64,000 bases of DNA from Candidatus Parcubacteria bacterium. GTDB taxonomy: Bacteria > Patescibacteriota > Saccharimonadia > Saccharimonadales > Saccharimonadaceae. The notes beneath the pieces were generated by a model. The model saw nothing but the letters and a program-made list of their open reading frames with translations, had not been told where the DNA came from and did not search any database. Both the position numbers and the translations under genes were made by a program. Of the stretch, positions 55,528 through 63,473 are shown in pieces. Numbering within the stretch: position 1 is the first letter of the stretch; each line of letters begins with the position of its first letter. The DNA is taken from assembly GCA_023432445.1 (NCBI GenBank), contig JAEYUP010000001.1, positions 558,001-622,000 on the forward strand, read 5' to 3'.

Positions 55528-57465
55528 TTATGTTTCCTGTCTTTCCGTTGGAGCAGCCCGCTGAGCCCGAGCTAATTCCTCTAGCTGCTTGACGCGGGCG
55601 GCCTTTTGCTCGCTGGTAAGACTTTCGCCCCTTGGAACGGTCGTAGCTGGTCTAGCACTAGTTGGGGCGGTGACTGGAGCCGGAGCGGGCGCCGTTGGAG
55701 TGACAACTGGAGCAGTCGTTGGTGTCATATCTGGCACAAAAGCGGGCGCCGCGGCGGTATTTGACGGTTGGGTTTGGGCGGCTTGAAGAGATTGTTGTTC
55801 TTTCAATTGGGCCGCTTCGGTGCTGTCTATGCGCGGTAGCTCCAGGAAGAAGGTGCTACCTTGACCGAACGTGCTCTCTACCCATAAACGACCCTGCATC
55901 GACTCCGCCAAGCGACGTGACAAATAGAGGCCTAGCCCAGTGCCGCCGATTTCTTGACGGTCAACATTATCTACCCTATAAAATTTTTGGAAAAGGTGTG
56001 GAATGTCCTCAGCCGGGATGCCAAGGCCCGAGTCTTTAACGCTGACGATTACCTTATTCTCAGTGCCCTCTATGTCGACGGCCACCTCGCCCTTTGGCGT
56101 GTATTTGATAGCGTTTTCAATCAGGTTATCGAGGATCTCACGGATATGGTCATTGTCTTGGTTGACGTAAAGAACTGGCATAATCTTTTTCTGGCCTTCA
56201 TTTTCGTTAGGCTTGAAGTAAAGCCGAAGGCCTTTTTCTTGGGCTTTATGAGCTAATCCCTCGGTGGCGGTTTGAGCCAGAACGGTTAAATCGACGACCT
56301 TGGCGACACTAGAGGTGCGACCGTCTTCTGATTTAGAAACATCTAACAGGTCCTGGAAAAGCCGTCCGAGGTGCTGGGCGGACTCATGCGCTTTCATAAG
56401 GAAGCCGCGGGCTTTGTCGTCAATTTGGGAGGTTTGCGGGTTCAAGGCTAGCCCCAGGTAACCTTCAATAGAAGCCACCGGTGTACGCATTTCGTGACTG
56501 GCGGTGCTGATAAACTCGGCTTGTTCACGCTCCTCAGCACGCTCTTTTGAGACATCACGGAAGACGGCGATGACACCCGAACCAACATCTCCTCGGGGCG
56601 ACACAACCAGTGAAACGCTGAGCCGCTTGTCGGCGCGGGTCACCACGGTGAGTTTATTGGCGCGAGTTTGCTGATTGGTGTTGAGAACCTGTGCTACTGG
56701 ATCGTGAGCCTGGTCTAGCTCGTGGTTGTTCTCGTCATTGAGCTTTAAGACTGACTTGTAGTGCAACATCATGGCATCTTGCTTGCCCCAGCCTAAGATT
56801 TCTTGGGCTGCTGGGTTAATGAGTTCGATCGTACCTTTGCCGTCTAGGGCGATGACGCCGTCACCGATGGCGTTAATAATAATTTCAGATTTTGTGGCTA
56901 CTTCGGATAGCTCGGAAGCTAACGTTTTGGCGTTGCGGCTAGCTTCGTCGGTGGCGCCTTTTTGCTCTCGCCAAATTAAGATACTACCGATGGTTGGTAT
57001 GACGCTAGAGATGACTACAAGCAGTATGGTGCTGATGTCAACGGTACTGTTGTCAATGTATACGAGGGATAGGGCTGCTCCTGCTAGGGCGATTATTAGC
57101 AGCCAACCGTAGACGGCAAAGATAGCAGAGGCGAAAGCGAGAATGGCCCAAATACCTAGAAACGGAGTTAGCAACGTGCCTGTCTGCCAAATAGTCCAAG
57201 CGGTGCTGGCGGTCAGGACGATGAAAATGGCCAGTGCAGGCCAAAATGAGTCGCCGATTTTCTTAACAACCAATAAGCAGACGACGCTGGCGATGAAAGC
57301 AACCGAAGCAGCGATGCCGCCGATCAGGTCAACTTCTAATAGTGGCGAAATCTCTATTGCTTTGGTGATCGACAAAGCAAATAAACTCACCATCGCTAGC
57401 GAAACAAGTGCGGACATTTCGTAATAACGGCGATGCCACGCTGTCGATAATTTTAGGGGTGTCAT
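55528..57465 (-). CDS. Membrane histidine kinase with PAS domain and Pro/Ala tail
   Basis: 645 residues. About six N-terminal helices (~15-170) form a membrane sensor. They are followed by a PAS domain (~190-300, GDGVIALDGKGTIELINPAA), phosphoacceptor H-box ASHEMRTPVASIEGYL (~325), and ATPase with ENAIKYTP, DSGLGIP and GTGLGLYLSRR (~440-540). The last ~100 residues are Pro/Ala/Thr-rich, like the tail of its partner receiver at 54553. Ligand unknown. Confidence 0.92.
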   Translation of the reverse strand: MTPLKLSTAWHRRYYEMSALVSLAMVSLFALSITKAIEISPLLEVDLIGGIAASVAFIASVVCLLVVKKIGDSFWPALAIFIVLTASTAWTIWQTGTLLTPFLGIWAILAFASAIFAVYGWLLIIALAGAALSLVYIDNSTVDISTILLVVISSVIPTIGSILIWREQKGATDEASRNAKTLASELSEVATKSEIIINAIGDGVIALDGKGTIELINPAAQEILGWGKQDAMMLHYKSVLKLNDENNHELDQAHDPVAQVLNTNQQTRANKLTVVTRADKRLSVSLVVSPRGDVGSGVIAVFRDVSKERAEEREQAEFISTASHEMRTPVASIEGYLGLALNPQTSQIDDKARGFLMKAHESAQHLGRLFQDLLDVSKSEDGRTSSVAKVVDLTVLAQTATEGLAHKAQEKGLRLYFKPNENEGQKKIMPVLYVNQDNDHIREILDNLIENAIKYTPKGEVAVDIEGTENKVIVSVKDSGLGIPAEDIPHLFQKFYRVDNVDRQEIGGTGLGLYLSRRLAESMQGRLWVESTFGQGSTFFLELPRIDSTEAAQLKEQQSLQAAQTQPSNTAAAPAFVPDMTPTTAPVVTPTAPAPAPVTAPTSARPATTVPRGESLTSEQKAARVKQLEELARAQRAAPTERQET

Positions 57466-57540
57466 GAAATGTGCGTGCCCTCTTATTGCTTGTGCTTAGT
57501 ATGCAGGAAATGCCTTGATAATACAACAGAGAGCTAGATG

Positions 57541-59325
57541 CTACCAGCCACCTATGCTACTTCCGCCGCCACCGCCGCCAGAGAATCCACCACCACTCGA
57601 CCCTGAGCCGCCTGACCCGCCCGAGCTGCTCATTGAGACATTGGTGCGAACGCTTGAGTTGAAGCTGCTTACCATGTTGGTGAGTAGCGCCCCGTTGATT
57701 AGACTAACTGACCCGGCCCCAGGAGCCTTGTACCAGTCTGGAGTTTGATGGGCTTTTTCGTACAAGCCTCCAAGAGCCTCTGACCACTCGTCTTCATAGC
57801 CAAATAGTATAGCGTATGGTAGCGACCTCTCGTACAGTTTGATGAGCTGCTTAGTGTCTCCAGTGTCAACGCTATGTCCAACCTTCTCGGCGGTGTCAGG
57901 TCCTTGGAGCATTTTCAGCCGCTCTGCCTCAGCCGCACGAATATATTTCTTATAACCGTTTAGGTAACGAAGCATTTCTAGGCCTTTGTCGGTTGGTGTC
58001 TTGAAGCCGAACTTCGACATGAACATCGCCAACGCTCCGATACCAAATGCGATTGACTGCAGCACTATGGCGGCTAGCAGGTACGACAACGACCAGACAA
58101 TAATGAAACGTGTGCTACCAGGTTTTCGCTCGCGCAATTTGTAGGTACGGCGAATGGCGAGTCGAGTCTTGGCCGAGTTGTCGGCTAGCCGGAGACGAAG
58201 CTTGGCATTGTCTTTCAGGCTTGCTAGCGAGAAAGTGTCACCGACGCTAGGCGTCTTGCCATCAAATAGATCGCGCAGGAACTCCTGCTCCTCTTCTAGT
58301 AGGTCGGACGGGTCTTTCTTTACCTCGATTTCGTAATCATTGTCTCCGTCGAGTTCGTATAGAGATATATAATGTCGGACTGCCAGGTCGATTAGGGTGG
58401 CGACTATCGAACGATGACGTTTACCTATTAGTTCGGAAACCACGTAAGCTGAGGTATCTTTGGGCGGAATGTATTGTGGCGGCGTAAAGCTTAATTCTTT
58501 TCTGCGCTTTGACCTATTTTCAAAGCTTACGGCGAACACAAAAAATAGTATAATCGCCACCGGTATTGTGAACGGTGAAGCAAAGTAGACTACTGCCTGG
58601 TAGTAATCTATCCAGGTGGCTGGTTTGGCCTGGAAGGTGTTAGCTGGAAAACCAAATCCGACCGTGACGATTTCTTTTTCGTCCAAGTTGTCTTTATTTA
58701 TGGTATACCTAGTGGCCGACTCTTTAACAAGCTCGCATTTGTCAGTGCTTCCATAGGTGCCTTCGTAACACTGCGGGTTTTCTCTAATAAGTGGCGCCAG
58801 TTCTTCGCTGAAGTTGAGCGTTACTGACATCTTGCCTACTTTTATCCCCTCCCCGATCGTATTGATGTCCCAGTACCACTCGTCGATGTTTTCGTCGCTC
58901 AGATTCCTGGTTATATCTACTATTTCGTAGGTTATAATATAGGTTTTTTCGCCCTTAACGTACGTGTCGGGGTCACCGATTTTCAATGTGATACTGCCCC
59001 AGTCTTCGTGAACAGTGCGCTGTAGCGGTACGCCAAACTGGTTTTTAACGGATTTTATGACCGGTTCAGCCGCTCGGTTCTCGTATTTTTTTGGGACCGT
59101 GAAGGTAATACCGTGCTTGGTGCCTGCTTGGCTGAATTTAGCCACGATAGTCTCTGTCACAGTAAGCTTAGATCGGTTGTCGGCTGTTCTTTCCAGAGTA
59201 AAATCGGCGCTGTACGATGGAATCGTAAAGTCTACGGCCTTAATAACTTGCCCTTGAAAATAAAGGCTCGCGGCTATTATGGCCAGGGCGGCAATACCAA
59301 AAAAGGTTGAGAGCTTCTTTTTCAT
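57541..59325 (-). CDS. DUF2207 membrane protein with Gly/Ser-rich end
   Basis: 594 residues: an N-terminal hydrophobic segment (signal or anchor), an extracytoplasmic beta-rich DUF2207 domain (~30-230; KHGITFTVP, WYWDINTIGEGI), a membrane helix (~245-267), a cytoplasmic region (~268-400), two further helices (~402-435), and a C-terminal tail ending in Gly/Ser repeats. DUF2207 proteins are widespread in monoderms; function unknown. Start is ATG 59325 with a leaderless extended -10. Confidence 0.88.
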   Translation of the reverse strand: MKKKLSTFFGIAALAIIAASLYFQGQVIKAVDFTIPSYSADFTLERTADNRSKLTVTETIVAKFSQAGTKHGITFTVPKKYENRAAEPVIKSVKNQFGVPLQRTVHEDWGSITLKIGDPDTYVKGEKTYIITYEIVDITRNLSDENIDEWYWDINTIGEGIKVGKMSVTLNFSEELAPLIRENPQCYEGTYGSTDKCELVKESATRYTINKDNLDEKEIVTVGFGFPANTFQAKPATWIDYYQAVVYFASPFTIPVAIILFFVFAVSFENRSKRRKELSFTPPQYIPPKDTSAYVVSELIGKRHRSIVATLIDLAVRHYISLYELDGDNDYEIEVKKDPSDLLEEEQEFLRDLFDGKTPSVGDTFSLASLKDNAKLRLRLADNSAKTRLAIRRTYKLRERKPGSTRFIIVWSLSYLLAAIVLQSIAFGIGALAMFMSKFGFKTPTDKGLEMLRYLNGYKKYIRAAEAERLKMLQGPDTAEKVGHSVDTGDTKQLIKLYERSLPYAILFGYEDEWSEALGGLYEKAHQTPDWYKAPGAGSVSLINGALLTNMVSSFNSSVRTNVSMSSSGGSGGSGSSGGGFSGGGGGGSSIGGW

Positions 59326-59334
59326 ACTGATGTA

Positions 59335-59343
59335 ATAATAGCA
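59335..59343 (-). promoter_or_regulatory. Extended -10 (TGC-TATTAT) for DUF2207 gene
   Basis: Minus-strand TGCTATTAT ends 9 nt before the ATG at 59325. Confidence 0.7.
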
Positions 59344-59374
59344 TAATGACGTCGCCTGGAGGCGGTCGTCGTAC

Positions 59375-59632
59375 CTAGCAGAACATCAAGTTCTTATCGC
59401 TGGTCTTACAAATACTGGTCTTGATATCGGTCAGACCGTCTCTAATGTTCATAGCACCGACGCCGATTCTGTCGGTAAGTTCGTTGATGGCTTTCGTTTG
59501 CTCTTCCGCTATCTCCTTTTGAGTCTGATTGTGCTGGTGGCTGATATATAAAGCAGTACCGCTCAACATGACAGTAACGATAAACGCTGCAGCAATGTAA
59601 CCCCATAAAATCTTGTGTTTAGGCTCTCTCAT
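59375..59632 (-). CDS. Small hypothetical membrane protein
   Basis: 85 residues: basic N-terminus, one membrane helix (~10-30), then an extracytoplasmic helical segment (NQTQKEIAEEQTKAINEL) and two Cys near the C-terminus (KTSICKTSDKNLMFC) that could form a disulfide. An excellent SD (AAGGAGGG) precedes the ATG. Function unknown. Confidence 0.75.
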   Translation of the reverse strand: MREPKHKILWGYIAAAFIVTVMLSGTALYISHQHNQTQKEIAEEQTKAINELTDRIGVGAMNIRDGLTDIKTSICKTSDKNLMFC

Positions 59633-59666
59633 TTTCCCTCCTTATAAATACATATTAGCAGACAAT

Positions 59667-59696
59667 AAAAAAAGAACCTTTCTTAATGAAAGATTC
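59667..59696 (-). terminator. Second terminator downstream of tRNA-Glu
   Basis: 9-bp stem with one G-U (59674-59682 with 59688-59696) followed on the minus strand by seven T. It lies just beyond the duplicated tRNA 3' end. Confidence 0.8.
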
Positions 59697-59701
59697 GCTT
59701 A

Positions 59702-59720
59702 TGGTGATCCCGCGGAGAAT
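59702..59720 (-). repeat. Duplicated 3' end of tRNA-Glu
   Basis: 19 bp identical to the last 19 nt of tRNA-Glu including CCA (59865-59883). The rest of the tRNA is absent. Either a tRNA remnant or an attachment-site-like duplication 163 bp away. Confidence 0.8.
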
Positions 59721-59826
59721 ATCACAATATGAACCTTCCTCACTCGGAAAAACGAGTAAACTAGTTTTTCTCTCGTTTCGTTGGTTCATCGCACTCCTTC
59801 GGAGTTCGGTTTTCTACGAAAACCTA

Positions 59827-59867
59827 CCAATAAAAGAACGCCACATAAAGTGACGTGCTTTTATTGG
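59827..59867 (-). terminator. Hairpin overlapping the tRNA-Glu 3' end
   Basis: Perfect 10-bp inverted repeat (59827-59836 with 59858-59867) with an inner imperfect stem. The tRNA-side arm includes the encoded CCA. On the minus strand it ends T-rich, consistent with a first terminator or a processing signal. Confidence 0.65.
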
Positions 59868-59939
59868 TGATCCCGCGGAGAATCGAACTCCGATTGCCAG
59901 GATGAGAACCTGGTGTCCTAACCGTTAGACGACGGGACC
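59865..59939 (-). tRNA. tRNA-Glu (anticodon CTC)
   Basis: 75 nt including encoded CCA (59865-59867). Acceptor stem 7 bp with one G-U; D-arm with TAACGGTTAGGAC typical of tRNA-Glu; anticodon stem CCAGG/CCTGG with loop TTCTCAT giving anticodon CTC (codon GAG); T-arm GGAG-TTCGATT-CTCC. All four stems pair. Terminators follow downstream. Confidence 0.96.
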
Positions 59940-60047
59940 GTGAAGCCGAATGAGGCGAATGGTTTCGTACCAAGTACGGGACCATGATGCTACTATACGA
60001 CATTACCAAAAAACGCCATATTTGTCTAGTTATGAGAAGGGCTATTA

Positions 60048-60076
60048 TTGACAATAACTTTAAACTGCTGTATAAT
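60048..60076 (+). promoter_or_regulatory. Perfect consensus promoter (TTGACA-N17-TATAAT)
   Basis: -35 at 60048-60053 and -10 at 60071-60076 with a 17-bp spacer. Drives the TTG-start gene at 60113 with a ~30-nt leader containing AGAGGTG. Confidence 0.88.
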
Positions 60077-60112
60077 AAGAAAGTTGATATCCATCTATTA
60101 AAGAGGTGTACT

Positions 60113-60409
60113 TTGAAGCAGAAGGAAGAGCCTCAAGAGCTTAAAATGCTCCGACGGCTTGCGCGTGAGGCTTACTTCAAGAGTCAAGCGCCGGGTTCCG
60201 TTAGGTACCTGAGCAATAATGAGGCGTTTTACGTTCAGGGAGTCCGCGTCCCACCCGTGGCGGAGGTGACGTTCTACGGCAAGAGTTGCAACGATGCGAC
60301 CATACACTGTGGCGAAATTGCCGGTCGCGTGGTGAGTCTGAGACTGAAGGCCCATTCATGCGAGATCGTAAAGCGCCCCGTGCGCACAAGCCCCGAGCTT
60401 CGCGTTTAG
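60113..60409 (+). CDS. Hypothetical 98-residue protein, TTG start
   Basis: The frame is open from 59984, but a perfect promoter lies at 60048-60076, so translation must begin later. TTG 60113 has an SD (AGAGGTG, ~60102-60108) 4-5 nt upstream. The protein is basic and compact: a helical N-terminus (ELKMLRRLAREAYFKSQ), then a beta-rich part with two Cys (GKSCNDATIHCGEIAGRV). No family recognised. It has its own terminator. A strong promoter suggests high expression. Confidence 0.65.
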   Translation: MKQKEEPQELKMLRRLAREAYFKSQAPGSVRYLSNNEAFYVQGVRVPPVAEVTFYGKSCNDATIHCGEIAGRVVSLRLKAHSCEIVKRPVRTSPELRV

Positions 60410-60431
60410 GACCTTTTTGCCTGGAGTCAAC

Positions 60432-60462
60432 GCCCGTCACAGTATTTTTGTGGCGGGCTTTT
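60432..60462 (+). terminator. Intrinsic terminator
   Basis: 9-bp stem with one G-U (60432-60440 with 60450-60458) followed by TTTT. Ends the TTG-start gene. Confidence 0.85.
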
Positions 60463-60479
60463 CCATTTCAGAGGACTCT

Positions 60480-60851
60480 TTATTCCAGGCTTTTTATTAC
60501 ATTCAATAGTTTTGTCGGTGTTATCTCAGCTTTTATTAGATAGCCGTCGGAGTGCTTCTCCATGGCGAGGCGGGCCTGATCGTCTTGTTCGAAATTGGTC
60601 AAGACGATAACCTTGGTGTTTGGTATAAGGTCTTCCTTGCCACGAAGAGCTTCTAGTATTTCGCTACCCCGTCTTTCCGGTAGCATGACGTCAAGCAGCA
60701 GCAGGTCGTAAGGTTTGTTGCGGGCGGCCACCAGGCCGTCGTTGCCATCCACCATCCAGTCGACGTCGTAACCGGCTTTTTTGAGGCTACGGACGTACAT
60801 CTCGCCGATAAAGCGGTCATCTTCAACGATTAGAATAGTTTTTATAGACAT
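60480..60851 (-). CDS. Single-domain response regulator
   Basis: 123-residue receiver: VEDDRF acidic pair, phospho-acceptor in LLLDVMLPE (~55), Thr in VLTNF, Lys in YLIKAE. No output domain. It follows the histidine kinase gene by one nucleotide, so the two are a pair. Fourth receiver in the window without a DNA-binding domain. Confidence 0.9.
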   Translation of the reverse strand: MSIKTILIVEDDRFIGEMYVRSLKKAGYDVDWMVDGNDGLVAARNKPYDLLLLDVMLPERRGSEILEALRGKEDLIPNTKVIVLTNFEQDDQARLAMEKHSDGYLIKAEITPTKLLNVIKSLE

Positions 60852-60852
60852 T

Positions 60853-62370
60853 TCACCCCCTGTAGGACGCGTGATTTTTTATATATACGCCGCTTTCGGA
60901 CTTTTTCATCACAGATTCATTATCGCCTGTTTGGAGTTTGTCGGCAACTGAGCGGTAGGTCGGGATAGATATGGTGAAGGTTGACCCCTTCCCTTCTTCG
61001 CTGCGAACGCTTATGGTGCCGCCGTGTGACTCGACAATTGCTTTACTGATGTAAAGCCCAATACCGGTACCGGCGACAGTCTCGCGTGAGCGGTGCGAAC
61101 GGTAGAACTTCTGGAAAAGATTGCTGATGACATTGCCGGGCATGCCAATACCGTGATCTTCGATGGATATGTCTACCATGTCGCCGCGGAGCGCGGCGCT
61201 CACCTGTATGGCGCCTCCTTCATTGCTGTATTTGATAGCATTGTCGATGATGTTGCCAATCACTTCGCTCAAGCTAGTAGCGTCGGCGGCAATGGTCGGT
61301 AAATCTTCAGGGATACTAACGCTTAGGAGTCTGTTTTGAGAACTGGCTCGCAACGCCATGTCATCACGGATAGTGTTATAGATGGCGCTGGCAGTAGTTT
61401 CTGCTAGATGTATGCGTAAATGGCGCCGGTCGTAACGAGAGGTGTTTAAGATGTTGTTGACGTAACCGGAGAGCCGGTTGGCGGAAACGGACAGCCGACG
61501 GAAAAGCTCTTTCTGGTCTTCGGCCAGCACGTCGCTCAGTTCATCCGACAGGACATCTAGGTAGCCACGGATGACGGTTATAGGGCCGCGCAGTTCGTGG
61601 GCGGCAAAGGCTATAAAATCGAGCTCTTCTTCACCGATTGAGTACAGGTGTGTGCGGTCTATCAAGACCATTACGACTTCGTTAGCGGCGCCTTTGTTAT
61701 AAGACGCGATAACGTCAAAGTATCGCCTGCCCTCTTCGTTCGGTAGTTTATTTGAAACTCTTGACCAAGTCTTCTCTGCTCTAACAGAGTTCTTGTTGCA
61801 CTCGTCTAACCAGGCATCAAATGTGTCATTATCGTTAAATATGATGTCAAGTGACGAGACGCCGTCGGTATTGACGCGTATCGGAGTGGCTTTGTTGGCG
61901 TAAGTGATTTTTCGCTGACTGTCCATTGTCAAAAAGCCGCAGACGGTGTCATCTAAGGCCTGCTCGATGATGCTATTTGCTGGTTGAGTTGTCTCTGCAT
62001 CAGGTTTAGCCGAAGTAAGCGAGTATAAAGTCTGTAAGACAACCTTAAAACCATTTTTTTCAAAATGTTTTTCGTTCGCTATCGGTGGAGGTGTTGCGGT
62101 CGGTTCGCCGGACATGTACTGAATGGCATTTACCAAGTGCTTGGTGGGCTTAGACAGTAATCTATAGATTAAACTTAAAAAAAGCCCACCTATGACCGCT
62201 TGAACTCCAAATATAACCGCCGCTGCTGCCGGGTTAGAGGTAATTATTTCGAAGTACCATAATGCGCCCACAGTTAGGGCTAGCAATATACCCTGTCCTA
62301 TGATGATAGTGGCTATGATTGGCCGACGGAAGCGTGGCCAAAAATCACGGACTAAGTTACTTACTGCCAT
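60853..62370 (-). CDS. Membrane histidine kinase with PAS-like domain
   Basis: 505 residues from ATG 62370, which lies in the 3' end of the DUF3048 gene (10-nt overlap); a 13-codon upstream extension of the frame lies entirely within that gene. Two membrane helices (~15-75), a PAS-like segment (VCGFLTMDSQRKITYANKA), H-box AAHELRGPITVIRGYL (~255), and ATPase boxes DNAIKYSN, DHGIGMP and GTGIGLYISKA. Partner is the receiver at 60480. Confidence 0.92.
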   Translation of the reverse strand: MAVSNLVRDFWPRFRRPIIATIIIGQGILLALTVGALWYFEIITSNPAAAAVIFGVQAVIGGLFLSLIYRLLSKPTKHLVNAIQYMSGEPTATPPPIANEKHFEKNGFKVVLQTLYSLTSAKPDAETTQPANSIIEQALDDTVCGFLTMDSQRKITYANKATPIRVNTDGVSSLDIIFNDNDTFDAWLDECNKNSVRAEKTWSRVSNKLPNEEGRRYFDVIASYNKGAANEVVMVLIDRTHLYSIGEEELDFIAFAAHELRGPITVIRGYLDVLSDELSDVLAEDQKELFRRLSVSANRLSGYVNNILNTSRYDRRHLRIHLAETTASAIYNTIRDDMALRASSQNRLLSVSIPEDLPTIAADATSLSEVIGNIIDNAIKYSNEGGAIQVSAALRGDMVDISIEDHGIGMPGNVISNLFQKFYRSHRSRETVAGTGIGLYISKAIVESHGGTISVRSEEGKGSTFTISIPTYRSVADKLQTGDNESVMKKSESGVYIKNHASYRG

Positions 62371-63458
62371 GAGACAGACCCTGTGCCCGCAGGGATTGCC
62401 GTTAACCAAGTCTGTCCACGAGCCAGCGGCACATCCTTACCTTCGCTGTCGGTGAACTTTATCTGAGCCGTCCGGCTAGATTTTTTCCAGGTTACTTTTT
62501 GGACTGTGCCGTCTTGGAAAATGTGCGCCTCCCCCGAACCAATGGTCTTGAGCTGTTCACGCCAACCATCTTCAAAAACGCGCTGTTCAACCATTTTCAT
62601 GACAATGACGACACGAGGGCTAATCTGTCCCGACTCGCGGTCAAGGTGCTTGGCGCCGCCTTGTGACCGGTCGTAGGTGTTTTTCTTGGCGTTGTAAGTG
62701 TATGAGCTGTTGTATAAGGGGCCGCTAATATTGACATTGATCTTGGTGACGTCTGGCTTTTCTGGTGGCTGACTGTCCTTGCGAGTGAAACCGGCGAAGC
62801 TAGAAGTTGTGTAGCCCTTTTTCTTATTTAGGTCGTCGAGTCGCGAAAAGTTGGTATAAACATTGTGTGGTGCATAGCGGTCGCTGGCACGCCAGTAGGC
62901 GGCTGGGTTGAAGAACTGGTCGATATCGCGATACTTGCCATTTCGGACTTCTTTAAGGGCTGCCGCGCTACCGCCGATGTGAGCGACGCTGGCGTTAAAA
63001 GCTGCCACCCAGTCAACATAGTACATGCGGACACTGCGGACTGGCCCGATAAGCTTTGGTTTTTGCTCTTGGTACAACGCTAGAAAGCGAGTTATTCCGC
63101 CCTCAGCTATAGCCTCAAACACTACTCCACTGTCTTTCAGGCCTGACTGCGGTCTAGCGTCGGGGCTATTTTCTATCATGATTCCAGTGACGGCTTGTTT
63201 GGTGATAGACTCGCTCTTAACCTCTGCGCCAGTTAAAGGCGAATAGTAGATTACAGGTTCTGGCTCCTCTTGGGTAGTTTTTTGGGTATCGGTAGTTTCG
63301 TCTGTTTGGTTGTTGGTGAGTGTCAAAGCTAGCACTACTCCACCTGCCACCAGTAAAACGCCTAAAATTCCACCAAGGATAATAGCTAACTTACGGTGGC
63401 GTTTAAACCAACTGTTTTTCGGTGGTTTGCCACCCATGATGATCGAATTTCTATTCAT
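62361..63458 (-). CDS. DUF3048 (YerB-like) anchored extracytoplasmic protein
   Basis: 365 residues with a cytoplasmic Lys/Arg stretch, one membrane helix (~25-46), a Thr/Glu-rich linker, and a two-part DUF3048 region: YYSPLTGAEV, MIENSPDARPQSGL, EGGITRFLALYQ, GPVRSVRMYY (~70-150) and a C-terminal beta-rich segment. Such proteins are surface-anchored in monoderms; function unproven. It is the first gene of an operon with the histidine kinase and receiver, and so may be its sensor partner. Confidence 0.88.
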   Translation of the reverse strand: MNRNSIIMGGKPPKNSWFKRHRKLAIILGGILGVLLVAGGVVLALTLTNNQTDETTDTQKTTQEEPEPVIYYSPLTGAEVKSESITKQAVTGIMIENSPDARPQSGLKDSGVVFEAIAEGGITRFLALYQEQKPKLIGPVRSVRMYYVDWVAAFNASVAHIGGSAAALKEVRNGKYRDIDQFFNPAAYWRASDRYAPHNVYTNFSRLDDLNKKKGYTTSSFAGFTRKDSQPPEKPDVTKINVNISGPLYNSSYTYNAKKNTYDRSQGGAKHLDRESGQISPRVVIVMKMVEQRVFEDGWREQLKTIGSGEAHIFQDGTVQKVTWKKSSRTAQIKFTDSEGKDVPLARGQTWLTAIPAGTGSVSWQ

Positions 63459-63473
63459 ATCTATACGTAAGCG

